This document shows, in pieces, positions 7,332-18,103 of a stretch of DNA of 36,978 nt. The DNA is from Nitrospira sp. (GTDB lineage Bacteria > Nitrospirota > Nitrospiria > Nitrospirales > Nitrospiraceae). Numbering within the stretch: position 1 is the stretch's first letter; each line of letters begins with the position of its first letter. The translations under genes were made by a program, and so were the position numbers. The DNA is taken from positions 1-36,978 of the forward strand of contig JALHPO010000017.1 in the NCBI GenBank assembly GCA_022842445.1, given 5' to 3'. The notes below the pieces were generated by a model. That model searched no databases. It saw nothing but the letters and a program-made list of their open reading frames with translations, and was not told the DNA's origin.

Positions 7332-7751
7332 CTAGAGTTCTCCCGCGTTCACTTGCCTGACCCGTTCCGCTGGAATGCTGAGCGCGGCCAGGAGATAGTC
7401 CTTCAATTCATTACTGTATGGCTGGATGGCCAGGGCCCGCTGCATACACAGCAGCCAGGCATCGCGTTCTTCGTATCCGATCGGGAACCGCTTATGCGCG
7501 CCGGGAATGCTGATCGGGCCATAGTGCTGCTGAAACAGTCTCGGCCCACCGAGCCAGCCGCAGAGGAAGTACGTCAGCTTCCTCCGCGACTCGGCAAGAT
7601 CCGGCGGGTGCATCTCTCGGATGATCTTCGCTTCCGGCAACGTATCCATGTTGACGTAAAACTCCTCCACCAACTTCGTGATGCCCTCGATCCCGCCTGC
7701 CGCTTCGTAGGGGGTGGTGCTGCCGCTCTCTTCCTGCTCGTGGCCTGCCAT
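7332..7751 (-). CDS. Group II truncated haemoglobin
   Basis: A 139-residue 2-on-2 globin of the trHbO (group II) type. Key haem-pocket residues are visible: Tyr32 at position B10 (EEFYVNM), the proximal His86 in AHKRFPIG, and the group II hallmark Trp99 at G8 (ERDAWLLCMQ). The pre-F and F helices (LFQQHYGPISIPGAHKRFPIG) match the family closely. Such proteins bind O2 or NO in the cytoplasm and are often proposed to detoxify NO or peroxide, which would suit a nitrogen-oxide-handling cell. The start is ATG 7751 with AAGGA upstream; the track upstream is open for 27 more codons without a ribosome site. The gene appears monocistronic. Confidence 0.9.
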   Translation of the reverse strand: MAGHEQEESGSTTPYEAAGGIEGITKLVEEFYVNMDTLPEAKIIREMHPPDLAESRRKLTYFLCGWLGGPRLFQQHYGPISIPGAHKRFPIGYEERDAWLLCMQRALAIQPYSNELKDYLLAALSIPAERVRQVNAGEL

Positions 7752-8020
7752 ATGAATCCTTGAGGATGTGTGCAGATATGTCGAAAAAGTTCGTATCGGT
7801 TGAAGATAACCTTGCAGGGTTTTTCTTTTCAACCTCTGACAACGGCGAGTCTAAGACTGCAGTGAGGGGCCTTGTTGGGTAAATTGGCACATTCCTGGAG
7901 CACAATGTGCTGATCGTCGAATAGAGCAAGCCCGCAATATGACCAGCGGGTTTCTTGCCCCTGATGCGATGGCCCCGGCCCGATGGGTTGTGGTTGGGAG
8001 GCTTGTTAGATTGAGGATAG

Positions 8021-8045
8021 TGTCAAAATAGAAAAGCCTGACCCC
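8021..8045 (+). repeat. Lone motif resembling a REP/IS200-associated end
   Basis: TGTCAAAATAGAAAAGCCTG followed by ACCCC lies in the 7752-8084 gap. From memory, sequences of the form TGTCAAAAT-N-CCTGACCCC occur beside REP-associated (Y1-type) transposase genes in many bacteria. No transposase is present here, so this would be a relic or solo element. The gap also holds a weak hairpin (CCCGC/GCGGG, 7931-7950, extended by GCAAG/CTTGC) and no gene. Confidence 0.35.
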
Positions 8046-8084
8046 ACAGCGCCTGGACTGCCCAAGAAGTGTCAGGACGTTACC

Positions 8085-9176
8085 CTAGCTCTTTGTGTAA
8101 AAGGGCAGGGCGTGGACCGTGGTTTCGTGCCGCGCGCCTTCGATTTCCACGGTCAGCTCTGTGCCGGGTTTACTGAAATCCCGTAGCGGAAATCCGAAGG
8201 CAATCACCTGATTGAGCTGGGGCGAACGGACGGCGCTGCTGATCCAGCCGACTTCACGATCTCCGCTGAAGAGTTTTGCGCCCTTGGCAGGAACGACAGA
8301 GTCTTTGACGACCAGACCGACGAGATGGCGGCGCACGTTGCCGTAGGTGTCCATCCGCGCGACGACTTCCTGGCCTGGATAGCAGCCCTTGCTCAAGCTG
8401 AAGGCTTTGCCTTCCAGACCGGCTTCGGGCGGGACGATCTCTTCATTGAGATCCGGTCCGGCCTTGGGAATGCCGGCTTCCATGCGCAAGGCTTCCAGGG
8501 CGTGGGCGCCGATCGGCTTGATGTCGAATTTGGCGCCGGCTTCTCGCAGCGCGCTCCATGCGGTGGACAGGCCTGCGATCGGAAGCAGAATTTCGATATC
8601 GGTTTCACCAGTTTCTTCCGTTCGAATCACCAGGGCCTGGGTCCCGCCGATCTGTGCCGTGACAAAGTTCAACGGCTTGAGCGATACGACATCGACGCCG
8701 AACGCAGATTGGATGACTTGGGTGGCTTTGGGTCCACTGACCAGCAGCAGTCCCCAGCTTTCCGCGCCATTCTCCATTTTGGCCTTGGTGCCATAGAGCA
8801 GAAACTTGCGCAGGGCTTGAAACGTTGTCTCGCCGATCTCGCCCGCGTCTTCCACCATAATCGCGTCGCCCTGCAGATATAGGCGGAAGTAGGTGAGCAT
8901 CTTGCCCTTGTGAGTCAGCAGGCTGGAATACAGGCCTTGGCCAGGCTTGAGTGAAAGGATGTCGTTGCTGATGAGACTTTGCAGCCACTTGACGCGATCG
9001 TCGCCTGTCACTCTGATTTTCCCGCGATGGGAGAGGTCGGCGATCCCCACAGCCTGGCGCACGGCATGATGCTCCGATGCGACGTCGCCATAGTGTGCAG
9101 GCATGTTCCAGCCGGCTGTTTCCTCAAACGAAGCGCCCAGTTCTGTGTGAAGGTTGTGAAGCAGTGAATGTTTCAT
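8085..9176 (-). CDS. ygfZ: YgfZ/GcvT-like folate-binding protein
   Basis: A 363-residue member of the aminomethyltransferase (GcvT) fold family. The diagnostic YgfZ/COG0354 motif KGCYPGQE is present near residues 262-269, followed by VVARMDTYGNVRRHLVGL. These tetrahydrofolate-binding proteins support repair or assembly of iron-sulfur clusters and tRNA modification; they do not take part in glycine cleavage. The N-terminus (LGASFEETAGWNMPAHYGDVASEHHAVR) is the usual GcvT-like entrance. ATG 9176 is used; a palindromic repeat starts just upstream. It is the last gene of the minus-strand run that begins with thiC. A folate-dependent Fe-S helper there is reasonable, since ThiC is an Fe-S radical-SAM enzyme, but that link is inference. 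Confidence 0.85.
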   Translation of the reverse strand: MKHSLLHNLHTELGASFEETAGWNMPAHYGDVASEHHAVRQAVGIADLSHRGKIRVTGDDRVKWLQSLISNDILSLKPGQGLYSSLLTHKGKMLTYFRLYLQGDAIMVEDAGEIGETTFQALRKFLLYGTKAKMENGAESWGLLLVSGPKATQVIQSAFGVDVVSLKPLNFVTAQIGGTQALVIRTEETGETDIEILLPIAGLSTAWSALREAGAKFDIKPIGAHALEALRMEAGIPKAGPDLNEEIVPPEAGLEGKAFSLSKGCYPGQEVVARMDTYGNVRRHLVGLVVKDSVVPAKGAKLFSGDREVGWISSAVRSPQLNQVIAFGFPLRDFSKPGTELTVEIEGARHETTVHALPFYTKS

Positions 9177-9189
9177 CTTCTTTTAGCCG

Positions 9190-9256
9190 AAAAGTCTGAA
9201 TGTCGAAAAGTCAAAAGTCCACGGACTTGATGACTTTCGGACTTTATGACTTGATG
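9190..9256. repeat. Word palindrome B (AAAGTC words)
   Basis: The left arm 9202-9220 (GTCGAAAAGTCAAAAGTCC) pairs with the right arm 9223-9242 (GGACTTGATGACTTTCGGAC) across a two-base loop, roughly 17 of 20 positions. Further copies of the word lie outside on both sides (AAAGTCTGAATGTC, GACTTTATGACTTGATGAC). The right end supplies the TAA stop and the last four codons (VIKS) of the receiver-like gene. Confidence 0.75.
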
Positions 9257-9639
9257 ACAGGGCTGTTGAGTACTTCCTCCACCAGGTCTCTTGTGCGGGC
9301 GGAAAACTCATTTCGTGAGACGATTTTGGTCACACCGAGCGCTCTGGCCCTGTTCCACGTGTCGACTTCCTCGTGGTTTGCGTAGGCTAAGATCGGAATA
9401 GCACTGAGACGAGGATCAGCCTTCAATGTCTCCAATGCCTGAAATGCATCGACAGTTCTGTCATTCATATCGAGAACCACCAGGGCTGGATTGCCGCTCG
9501 ACGCCTTTTCAAGAATGTCCTGCTGCGCCCGCGCTTTCTCCAGCCGGTAGCCGTCAGGAAGCAAAGCGTCGCGGACCTTCGTGTAGAAAAAGATATCGTT
9601 GACAGCGACCAGGATCGTCGTGGGGTTTGTCTGGTTCAT
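9244..9639 (-). CDS. Degenerate response-regulator receiver-domain protein
   Basis: A 131-residue single-domain CheY-like protein. A conserved Asp57 sits at the end of strand 3 (ALVVLDMND). The acidic pocket is incomplete (N14-D15). The switch Thr/Ser after strand 4 appears replaced by alanine (IPILAYA), and the usual Lys-Pro after strand 5 is absent (GVTKIVSRNEF). It may be phosphorylated poorly or act as a protein-interaction module. No output domain. Both gene ends lie in palindromic repeats: the ATG at 9639 is inside the arm at 9624-9643, and the last codons are in element B. No ribosome site is evident at the ATG, so the start is uncertain. It sits between the TPR and YgfZ genes, same strand. 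Confidence 0.75.
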   Translation of the reverse strand: MNQTNPTTILVAVNDIFFYTKVRDALLPDGYRLEKARAQQDILEKASSGNPALVVLDMNDRTVDAFQALETLKADPRLSAIPILAYANHEEVDTWNRARALGVTKIVSRNEFSARTRDLVEEVLNSPVIKS

Positions 9640-9764
9640 TTGGTTGATTTGGTTTGTCTTGTTTCTCTGGTTATCTTGTTAAGAAGGGCTAGTAAAGTTG
9701 AACCACACTCTCCGAGTCGAGACAAACCAGATAGACCGGACAAACCAAATGAACCAAACAAACC
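9624..9764. repeat. Word palindrome C (GGTTTGT/TTTGG words)
   Basis: The outer arms GGTTTGTCTGGTTCATTTGG (9624-9643) and CCAAATGAACCAAACAAACC (9745-9764) are reverse complements at 19 of 20 positions. Inside them each arm continues with more degenerate copies of GGTTT, TTTGG and GTTTGTCT, around a unique centre near 9681-9720. The left arm overlaps the receiver-like start codon, and the right arm ends three bases from the stop codon of the TPR gene. Confidence 0.85.
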
Positions 9765-9767
9765 GCC

Positions 9768-10283
9768 TTAGTTCAACGAGCTAATCAACCGTCCCAGCGC
9801 TTTCTTGGCGAGGGCGTAATTGGGATTGAGGGCAAGCGCCTTCTTATATGAGTCGATCGCCTCCGTCCATTTACCTTTTCGCTCATAGACCCGGCCCAGA
9901 TTCAGGTGCGGGAACGCCGGGCTTTCATAGCGTTTGGCCTTCATCGCCTTCTGAAACCAGACGATCGCCTCGTCGAACTCGCCCTTCTCGATCAGATACG
10001 CGCCGATGTCATTGTACGGATTGCCGAATTCCGGGTCCTGCGCGATAGCCTTGTGGCATTCCTCAATGGCCTCGTCGAGCCGCCCCATGAAGCTGTAGGT
10101 CCACCCTAAGAACGTGTAGGCCTCGGCGGTCGGGTGGGTGGCCAGCGATCGTTTGTATAGGCTGACGGCCTCTTCCAGCTCGCCTTTCATCTGCCGTTCA
10201 TAGGCTTGCTGAAACAGCGTCCAGGCTTCGCGTTTGTCTTCTTCGTGGCCTTCGCCTTGTACCAGAAAGTCTTGAACGTCCAT
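9768..10283 (-). CDS. TPR repeat protein
   Basis: A 171-residue cytoplasmic protein with about four tetratricopeptide repeats: near 22-55 (GELEEAVSLYKRSLATHP), 53-86 (GRLDEAIEECHKAIAQDPEF), 87-120 (GEFDEAIVWFQKAM) and 124-157 (GKWTEAIDSYKKALALNPNY). The spacing and the W/Y-L-G-Y-A-P consensus positions are clear. No signal peptide; the start MDVQDFLVQGEGHEEDK is short and acidic. TPR arrays are docking scaffolds, so the partner is unknown. It lies between thi4 and the receiver-like gene, separated from each by a word palindrome rather than by normal spacing. Members of this sort are often annotated only as TPR proteins. Confidence 0.88.
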   Translation of the reverse strand: MDVQDFLVQGEGHEEDKREAWTLFQQAYERQMKGELEEAVSLYKRSLATHPTAEAYTFLGWTYSFMGRLDEAIEECHKAIAQDPEFGNPYNDIGAYLIEKGEFDEAIVWFQKAMKAKRYESPAFPHLNLGRVYERKGKWTEAIDSYKKALALNPNYALAKKALGRLISSLN

Positions 10284-10295
10284 GGGGGTTTGTAA

Positions 10296-10385
10296 GAGCT
10301 AGTGGCGTATGGCAAATGGCTTGTGGCAGGAGACGGATTCTCTTTACGCTTTTGCCATAGGCTATACGCTATATGCTCGCTCTTG
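10296..10385. repeat. Word palindrome D (TATGGCAAA/GCGTAT words)
   Basis: The left arm (from 10296) reads GCTAGTGGCGTATGGCAAAT and continues GGCTTGTGGC. The right arm (10350-10385) reads TTTGCCATAGGCTATACGCT and continues ATATGC. The reverse complement of the right arm repeats GCGTAT, TAGC and TATGGCAAA. The right arm abuts the thi4 stop codon at 10386-10388. Confidence 0.7.
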
Positions 10386-11186
10386 CTACTCCTGTTTCAG
10401 CTTCTTCTTAATCAATTCCGCTCCATACCGTCCGGACAGCAGCATCGAGCCGAAGGCCGGGCCCATTCTCGGTGTGCCATGGACGGCGGCGACGGCCAAT
10501 CCGATGACGAAACAATTGGGATAGACTTCGCCGGTTCGGTCCATGATTTCTTCCTCGGAGCGGGATACCCACATGGCGCCATTTCCCGGAACCTGTTTGT
10601 ACAGGTTCCGTTTGTGAAGCAGTTCGACGACAACCGCATCATGGCCGGTGGCATCCACGACGATCTTGCTCTCCAGGGCAATGGGATCGACATGAATCAT
10701 ATCATGGCCGGCCATCTCTGCGGTGGTGTTGTTGACGACGATGCCTTCAAGGATACCGTCTTTTCTCAAGATCAGATCGACCACACGGGTCAGGTTCAGC
10801 ACCTTCGCGCCCCCGCGATAGGCCGCGGCGACGAGCGCGCCGGTCGCGTGAGGAGGATCGACCATGTACATGCCGTCGCATTCATTGATCTTTTTGCAGG
10901 GCACGCCGATCTCTTCGAGAATCTCATTGGCCGGTTCACAGATCGTGGCTTTGTTCATCAAATAGCCGCCATGCCAGAAGCCGCCGCCGAGCGCGAGGCT
11001 CTGTTCGACGATGAGCGTGCGGAAACCCATCTTCGCCAGATCATGCGCACAAATGAGCCCGGATGGACCGGCGCCCACGATAATCACGTCGCTCTCGATG
11101 AGCTGGTCGAACTCTTTGTAGTATTCCCTGGCAATATGCCGGGTAATGTCTCGTTCTCTTAAGGGGGCCGGTTTGGGCTTAGGCAT
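10386..11186 (-). CDS. thi4: Sulfide-dependent ADP-thiazole synthase, Thi4 family
   Basis: A 266-residue flavin-fold enzyme making the thiazole moiety of thiamine (as ADP-thiazole) from NAD, glycine and sulfur. Dinucleotide-binding motif VIIVGAGPSGL lies near 34-44; LALGGGFWHGGYL and VVDATGHDA are Thi4 hallmarks. Where yeast and plant Thi4 carry the sulfur-donating cysteine (context SCMDP), this protein has histidine (IHVDP). By comparison with archaeal His-type enzymes it should use free sulfide and turn over repeatedly instead of being a suicide enzyme. It lies 12 bases after thiC, ATG 11186 with AAGGA five bases away, so both branches of thiamine synthesis share one transcript. The alternative name for close archaeal relatives (ribose-1,5-bisphosphate isomerase) is a misannotation risk. 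Confidence 0.92.
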   Translation of the reverse strand: MPKPKPAPLRERDITRHIAREYYKEFDQLIESDVIIVGAGPSGLICAHDLAKMGFRTLIVEQSLALGGGFWHGGYLMNKATICEPANEILEEIGVPCKKINECDGMYMVDPPHATGALVAAAYRGGAKVLNLTRVVDLILRKDGILEGIVVNNTTAEMAGHDMIHVDPIALESKIVVDATGHDAVVVELLHKRNLYKQVPGNGAMWVSRSEEEIMDRTGEVYPNCFVIGLAVAAVHGTPRMGPAFGSMLLSGRYGAELIKKKLKQE

Positions 11187-11198
11187 AAAGGTCCTTGC

Positions 11199-13380
<2,182 letters not shown>

Positions 13381-13390
13381 TATTATGATC

Positions 13391-13420
13391 ATCATATGCT
13401 TCAGGACAAAACGAAGTCAA
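13391..13420 (-). promoter_or_regulatory. Sigma-70-type promoter for the thiC operon
   Basis: On the minus strand TTGACT (13420-13415) and TATGAT (13396-13391) are separated by 18 bases; each differs from consensus at one position. Transcription would begin near 13384, immediately before the TPP aptamer, which supports the assignment. Confidence 0.7.
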
Positions 13421-13503
13421 TCGGCCATTAGACCTACCGCGAACCGTCCGGGTTCCATGCCGTTAGGGGCGGTCGGGATAGGGCTTCTTCCATTGAGGAT
13501 TCA

Positions 13504-13532
13504 TTGAATGTGCAGGGAGGCTATCGTAGAAT
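13504..13532 (+). promoter_or_regulatory. Sigma-70-type promoter for nadA
   Basis: TTGAAT (13504-13509) and TAGAAT (13527-13532) are 17 bases apart. Transcription would start near 13540, giving a leader of about 19 bases to GTG 13559. It is divergent from the thiC promoter, about 85 bases away. Confidence 0.55.
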
Positions 13533-13558
13533 AGCAATCATTTTTGATCGGGGGACTT

Positions 13559-14662
13559 GTGACCACCAGCACGATATCACCACGATTGATTGCCGAGTAT
13601 CAGACTCTGTCGGCTGAAGAACTGTTCAGCCGGACGGTTGAGGCCAAGCGGACGTTGGGCGCTCGCGTCATGATCCTCGGCCATAACTATCAACGTGATG
13701 AGGTGATTCAGCACGCGGATTTCCGGGGCGATTCATTGCTACTGTCCAAGCTGTCTGCCGAACGGTCGGAGCGGCCGTATATTGTATTCTGTGGCGTGCA
13801 CTTTATGGCTGAAACGGCGGATATTCTCAGCCGGTCGAATCAAACGGTGATTCTTCCCGACATGGCGGCCGGTTGCTCGATGGCTGATATGGCGGCGATC
13901 GAACAAGTCGATCAGTGTTGGGAAGCGCTGGGTCGCGTGGTGCCGGTTGAGGAGACGGTGATGCCGGCGGTCTACGTGAATTCTGCGGCGGTCCTCAAAG
14001 CTTTTTGCGGCGAACACGGCGGAATTACCTGCACGTCTTCCAATGCGCGCGCGGTCATCGAATGGTGTTGGGCCCGGCGTGAGAAAATTCTCTTTTTCCC
14101 GGACGAGCATTTGGGCCGTAATACAGCGAACAAAATGGGTATTCCCCGTGACCAGATGATCGTGTGGGACCCCTATCAGCCTAACGGCGGGAACACCAGA
14201 GACGCTATTACGCGTGCCAAGCTGATCCTCTGGAAGGGCCATTGCAGCGTGCATCAGATGTTTCAACCGGCGCATGTGGATCATTTTCGCAAGCAGTATC
14301 CGGAGGGCAAGGTCATCGTCCATCCTGAGTGCCATGAGGATGTGGTCAACAGGGCCGATCTCACCGGCTCCACTGAGTTCATCATCAAGACCGTCACGGC
14401 TGCGCCGGCTGGTACGGCCTGGGCGGTCGGGACCGAATTGAACCTGGTCAATCGCCTCAAGCGTGAGATGACCGACAAGAAGGTTTTTTTTCTCTCCTCG
14501 ACGATCTGCCAGTGCGCCACGATGTTCCGGATCGACGCCGCGCATTTGTGTTGGGCCATGGAGAATCTGGCCGACGGCCATGTCGTCAATCACATCGTCG
14601 TGCCGGACGACGACAAGCGGTGGGCCAAGATCGCGCTGGACCGCATGATGTCGGTCAGCTAG
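13559..14662 (+). CDS. nadA: Quinolinate synthase NadA
   Basis: A 367-residue 4Fe-4S enzyme condensing iminoaspartate with dihydroxyacetone phosphate to quinolinate, the first pyridine ring of de novo NAD synthesis. Typical segments: LGHNYQRDEVIQHADFRGDS, FCGVHFMAETADIL, LPDMAAGCSMAD, TCTSSNA, FFPDEHLGRNTA, HPECHEDVV, GTELNLVNRL and a C-terminal STICQCATM. Cysteines that can hold the cluster lie in CGVHF, PECHE and CQC. The frame opens at TTG 13544. GTG 13559 is preferred: it follows GGGGGA, although only three bases away, and fits the putative transcription start near 13540. nadB is not in the window. Confidence 0.95.
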   Translation: MTTSTISPRLIAEYQTLSAEELFSRTVEAKRTLGARVMILGHNYQRDEVIQHADFRGDSLLLSKLSAERSERPYIVFCGVHFMAETADILSRSNQTVILPDMAAGCSMADMAAIEQVDQCWEALGRVVPVEETVMPAVYVNSAAVLKAFCGEHGGITCTSSNARAVIEWCWARREKILFFPDEHLGRNTANKMGIPRDQMIVWDPYQPNGGNTRDAITRAKLILWKGHCSVHQMFQPAHVDHFRKQYPEGKVIVHPECHEDVVNRADLTGSTEFIIKTVTAAPAGTAWAVGTELNLVNRLKREMTDKKVFFLSSTICQCATMFRIDAAHLCWAMENLADGHVVNHIVVPDDDKRWAKIALDRMMSVS

Positions 14663-14679
14663 CCCTCACAAGCAGTTTT

Positions 14680-14733
14680 GAGTTATAAGTTGTGAGTGTT
14701 GAGAGAGACCGGGGCACTCATAACTAAGAACTC
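14680..14733. repeat. Word palindrome F (GAGTT words) between nadA and ileS
   Basis: GAGTTATAAGTTGTGAGTG (14680-14698) and CACTCATAACTAAGAACTC (14715-14733) are reverse complements at 16 of 19 positions without gaps, with a 16-base loop. Outer copies of TTGAG/CTCAA words extend the element to about 14750, ending just before the ileS start. Confidence 0.8.
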
Positions 14734-14758
14734 AACAATTCATCCCCTCATCGTACCC

Positions 14759-17572
14759 ATGGATTACAAAGCAACCCTCAATCTGCCTAAAACCGATTTC
14801 CCGATGAAGGCCAATTTGCCGCAGCGGGAGCCGGAGCAGCTCGCCTGGTGGGAACAGCAGAAGCTCTATGAGCTGATTCAAGAGGCGGGCAAGGGCCGGC
14901 CACGGTATGTCCTGCATGACGGCCCGCCCTACGCGAACGGCCGCATCCATATCGGCCATGCGCTGAATAAAGTCCTCAAAGACATCATCGTGAAATCCAA
15001 GACGATGGCGGGCTTTCATGCGCCCTATGTGCCGGGCTGGGATTGCCACGGGCTTCCCATCGAGCATCAGGTGATGAAAGAGCTGGGCGACAAGAAAAAG
15101 GATCTGGATGTCTCAGCGATTCGCAAACTCTGTCGGGATTATGCGGAGAAGTACGTTACGATTCAACGCGAGGAGTTTCAGCGTCTCGGGGTACTCGGCG
15201 AATGGCACCAGCCGTACCGCACAATGACTCCGGCGTACGAAGCGGCGATCATTCGCGAATTCGGCAAATTCGTCGAACGCGGGGGCGTCTACAAAGGCCT
15301 GAAGCCGGTGCTCTGGTGCACGCAGGACCAGACCGCGTTGGCTGAAGCTGAAGTGGAGTACGAGAACCATACGTCGCCGTCGATCTATGTGAAGTTCCCG
15401 GTCGTCACGTCTCCGGCGGTCCTCAGCCGTACTTTTCCCGGCATTCCGTTTCCGGACGGGATCACCTCAATCTCCGTCGTCATCTGGACCACGACGCCCT
15501 GGACACTGCCGGCCAATCAAGCCGTCTGCCTCCATAGCGATTTCGATTACGCTTTTGTCCAGGTCGGCAGTGAACTCTTGATTGTGGCCGAGAAACTGCT
15601 GGAGAGCGTGGCGAAAGCCTGCGGCATCGAGACGTATCGGGTCGTGGGAGTCAAAAAAGGCGGAGCCGGGTTCGAGGGATTGGAAACGCAACGCCCTCTC
15701 TCCACCGGTCTGTCGCCGATTCTGCTCGGCGATTTCGTGACGCTCGATCAGGGCACCGGCTGTGTTCATATCGCGCCGGGCCACGGCATGGAAGACTACA
15801 TTCTTGTGCTCAATCACAATGCCAAGGCCTCCCCGGGTGAGCGGTTGGAGATTCTTGCGCCGGTCGACAACGGCGGGCGTTTCACAGAGATCGTCAAAGA
15901 ATTTTCCGGCCAGCACGTCTTCAAGGCGAATCCGATAATCGTGGAGTATTTGCAGGCCAATGGGCGCTTGCTCGGCCATGGATCGTTGAACCACTCATAC
16001 CCGCATTGCTGGCGCTGCAAGAGCCCCGTGATTTTCCGCGCCACGGAACAGTGGTTCGTGTCGATGGAGACGAACGATCTGCGCCGCGAAGCACTGGCGG
16101 AGATCGAGCGAGTCCGGTGGATCCCGGCCTATGGCCGTGACCGGATCAACGGCATGATCGAAAAGAGGCCGGACTGGTGCCTCTCGCGCCAGCGGGTCTG
16201 GGGGGTGCCAATTCCAGGCTTCACCTGTGTCGGATGCCGCAAGGTCCTGGCCGATCCGAATATCATCGAACACATTGCCGGCCTGATCGAGTCGAAGGGA
16301 ACGGATGTGTGGTTCGAGCGATCGGCGACGGAATTGCTTCCGCCTGGAACGACTTGTTCCGGGTGCGGCGGAACGACGTTTGAAAAAGAACGGGATATTC
16401 TCGATGTCTGGTTTGAATCCGGCGTGAGCTATGCGGCGGTGTTGAAACCGAGGAAGTGGTGGCCGGCCGATCTCTATCTTGAGGGTTCCGACCAGCATCG
16501 AGGCTGGTTCCATAGTGCGCTGCTGGCCGGCGTGACGACGGATCGGCGCGCCCCCTATACCGCAGTGCTCACGCATGGATTTGTGGTCGACGGGCAGGGC
16601 AAGAAGATGTCCAAGTCAGCGGGGAATGTGGTTGCACCACAAGATATCATCAAGCAGTCGGGGGCTGAAATCCTCCGGCTCTGGGTGGCGGCTCAGGACT
16701 ATCGCGAGGACCTCCGCATTTCGCAGGAAATTCTGAACCATCTGATCGAGGCCTACCGCAAGATCCGGAATACCTGCCGATTCTTGCTGAGTAATCTGTA
16801 CGATTTCAGCCCGGCACAGCACCGGGTGCCGTATGCTCAATTGCCTGAATTAGACCGTTGGGCACTGATGCGGCTGGGCGACCTGATCCCGCGCGTGCGA
16901 AAGGGATATGAAGAGTTTGAGTTTCACACGATCGTGCATGCGCTGAACAATTTCTGCTCGGTGGATCTCAGTGCCGTCTATCTCGACATTTTGAAAGATC
17001 GGCTCTATACGTTCCGCAAGGACGCATTCGAGCGTCGGAGTTCCCAGACCGTCCTCTACGACATTCTCGTGGCCATGACGAAGCTGATGGCACCGGTCTT
17101 GAGCTTTACCGCTGAGGAAGTGTGGCGAACCCTTTCGGATCAGATGGCTGGATTTGCGACGGCTCAAAGCGTGCACCTGGCAGCGTTTCCGGAGGCTGAT
17201 CCGTCATGGAAAGATACTCAGCTGGCTGCACGGTGGGAGCGACTGCTGGAGTGCCGCAGTGTGGCGCAGGGAGTCTTGGAAGAGAGCCGACGGGAGAAGG
17301 CGATTGGTTCTTCGCTCGAAGCGCATGTGCGCATCGAGGCCGACGCTGACTATTTCAAATTCTTGAAGCCCTATGAAGCGGATCTCAGCTCGCTCTTCAT
17401 TGTCTCGAGCGTGACGTTGGCGCAAAGCGCCGGCGGGCCGGAACCAGTCCGGGTAACGGTCACGAAATCATCGGCGGGGAAGTGCGAGCGTTGTTGGAAC
17501 TATCGGGACGCCGTGGGTAAGGATGCCGTGCACCCGACGCTGTGCGACCGGTGTCTGGAGGCCATTCGTTGA
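14759..17572 (+). CDS. ileS: Isoleucyl-tRNA synthetase
   Basis: A 937-residue class I aminoacyl-tRNA synthetase charging tRNA-Ile. HIGH signature at 64-67 ([10 protein letters not shown]), KMSKS at about 616-620, editing-domain landmarks ([32 protein letters not shown]) and a C-terminal zinc finger (CERCW and CDRCL, near 905-930). ATG 14759 gives the family start [20 protein letters not shown]; the longer frame begins in repeat F and is not used. No ribosome site is visible before this ATG, where the sequence is the end of the repeat. The TGA stop overlaps the lspA start. Confidence 0.97.
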   Translation: MDYKATLNLPKTDFPMKANLPQREPEQLAWWEQQKLYELIQEAGKGRPRYVLHDGPPYANGRIHIGHALNKVLKDIIVKSKTMAGFHAPYVPGWDCHGLPIEHQVMKELGDKKKDLDVSAIRKLCRDYAEKYVTIQREEFQRLGVLGEWHQPYRTMTPAYEAAIIREFGKFVERGGVYKGLKPVLWCTQDQTALAEAEVEYENHTSPSIYVKFPVVTSPAVLSRTFPGIPFPDGITSISVVIWTTTPWTLPANQAVCLHSDFDYAFVQVGSELLIVAEKLLESVAKACGIETYRVVGVKKGGAGFEGLETQRPLSTGLSPILLGDFVTLDQGTGCVHIAPGHGMEDYILVLNHNAKASPGERLEILAPVDNGGRFTEIVKEFSGQHVFKANPIIVEYLQANGRLLGHGSLNHSYPHCWRCKSPVIFRATEQWFVSMETNDLRREALAEIERVRWIPAYGRDRINGMIEKRPDWCLSRQRVWGVPIPGFTCVGCRKVLADPNIIEHIAGLIESKGTDVWFERSATELLPPGTTCSGCGGTTFEKERDILDVWFESGVSYAAVLKPRKWWPADLYLEGSDQHRGWFHSALLAGVTTDRRAPYTAVLTHGFVVDGQGKKMSKSAGNVVAPQDIIKQSGAEILRLWVAAQDYREDLRISQEILNHLIEAYRKIRNTCRFLLSNLYDFSPAQHRVPYAQLPELDRWALMRLGDLIPRVRKGYEEFEFHTIVHALNNFCSVDLSAVYLDILKDRLYTFRKDAFERRSSQTVLYDILVAMTKLMAPVLSFTAEEVWRTLSDQMAGFATAQSVHLAAFPEADPSWKDTQLAARWERLLECRSVAQGVLEESRREKAIGSSLEAHVRIEADADYFKFLKPYEADLSSLFIVSSVTLAQSAGGPEPVRVTVTKSSAGKCERCWNYRDAVGKDAVHPTLCDRCLEAIR

Positions 17573-18093
17573 ACGGCTCCTACCTGCACAATTTTCTCCT
17601 GGCCTCGCTCACCGGCGTCGTTGTCGCAGTGGATCAAGTCACGAAGCTCTACATCATGCAGACGATGCGGTTGCATGAATCCATCACCGTTATTCCGGAT
17701 TTCTTCAGTTTTACGTACATCAGAAACCCTGGCGCGGCCTTCGGACTGCTGGCCGGCAGCAGCAATACGTTTCGCATGGTTTTTTTCGGGCTCACCTCGA
17801 TTTTTGCGCTTGGACTGCTGGGGACCATCCTCTTGAGAATGCCGGCACACGATCGGATGGGGCGTTTGAGCGTAGCGGCTATTTTAGGCGGCGCGATCGG
17901 AAACTTGATCGACCGGATGCGGTACGGCGAAGTGATCGATTTCCTCGATGTGTATATCGAGCAGTATCACTGGCCGGCGTTCAATGTCGCGGACTCGGCG
18001 ATTACCGTCGGCGTGATTCTCCTGATCGTCCACTTTGCCTTCGAGAAGAAGGACGATCCGCCTCTCGCCCCGGAAACGTCTTCAGCGCCGTAA
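17569..18093 (+). CDS. lspA: Lipoprotein signal peptidase LspA
   Basis: A 174-residue inner-membrane aspartic protease (signal peptidase II) that removes lipoprotein signal peptides. Four hydrophobic segments are evident. The two catalytic aspartates are D124 in [10 protein letters not shown] and D142 in [18 protein letters not shown] and GNLIDR are also conserved. The start is TTG 17569, which overlaps the ileS stop as TTGA and has GGAGG seven bases upstream. The in-frame ATG 17542 inside ileS is not preferred. ileS-lspA pairing is common in bacteria. Possible clients in this window include the coiled-coil lipoprotein at 19632. Confidence 0.95.
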   Translation: MNGSYLHNFLLASLTGVVVAVDQVTKLYIMQTMRLHESITVIPDFFSFTYIRNPGAAFGLLAGSSNTFRMVFFGLTSIFALGLLGTILLRMPAHDRMGRLSVAAILGGAIGNLIDRMRYGEVIDFLDVYIEQYHWPAFNVADSAITVGVILLIVHFAFEKKDDPPLAPETSSAP

Positions 18094-18103
18094 CCCGCCT
18101 CTG

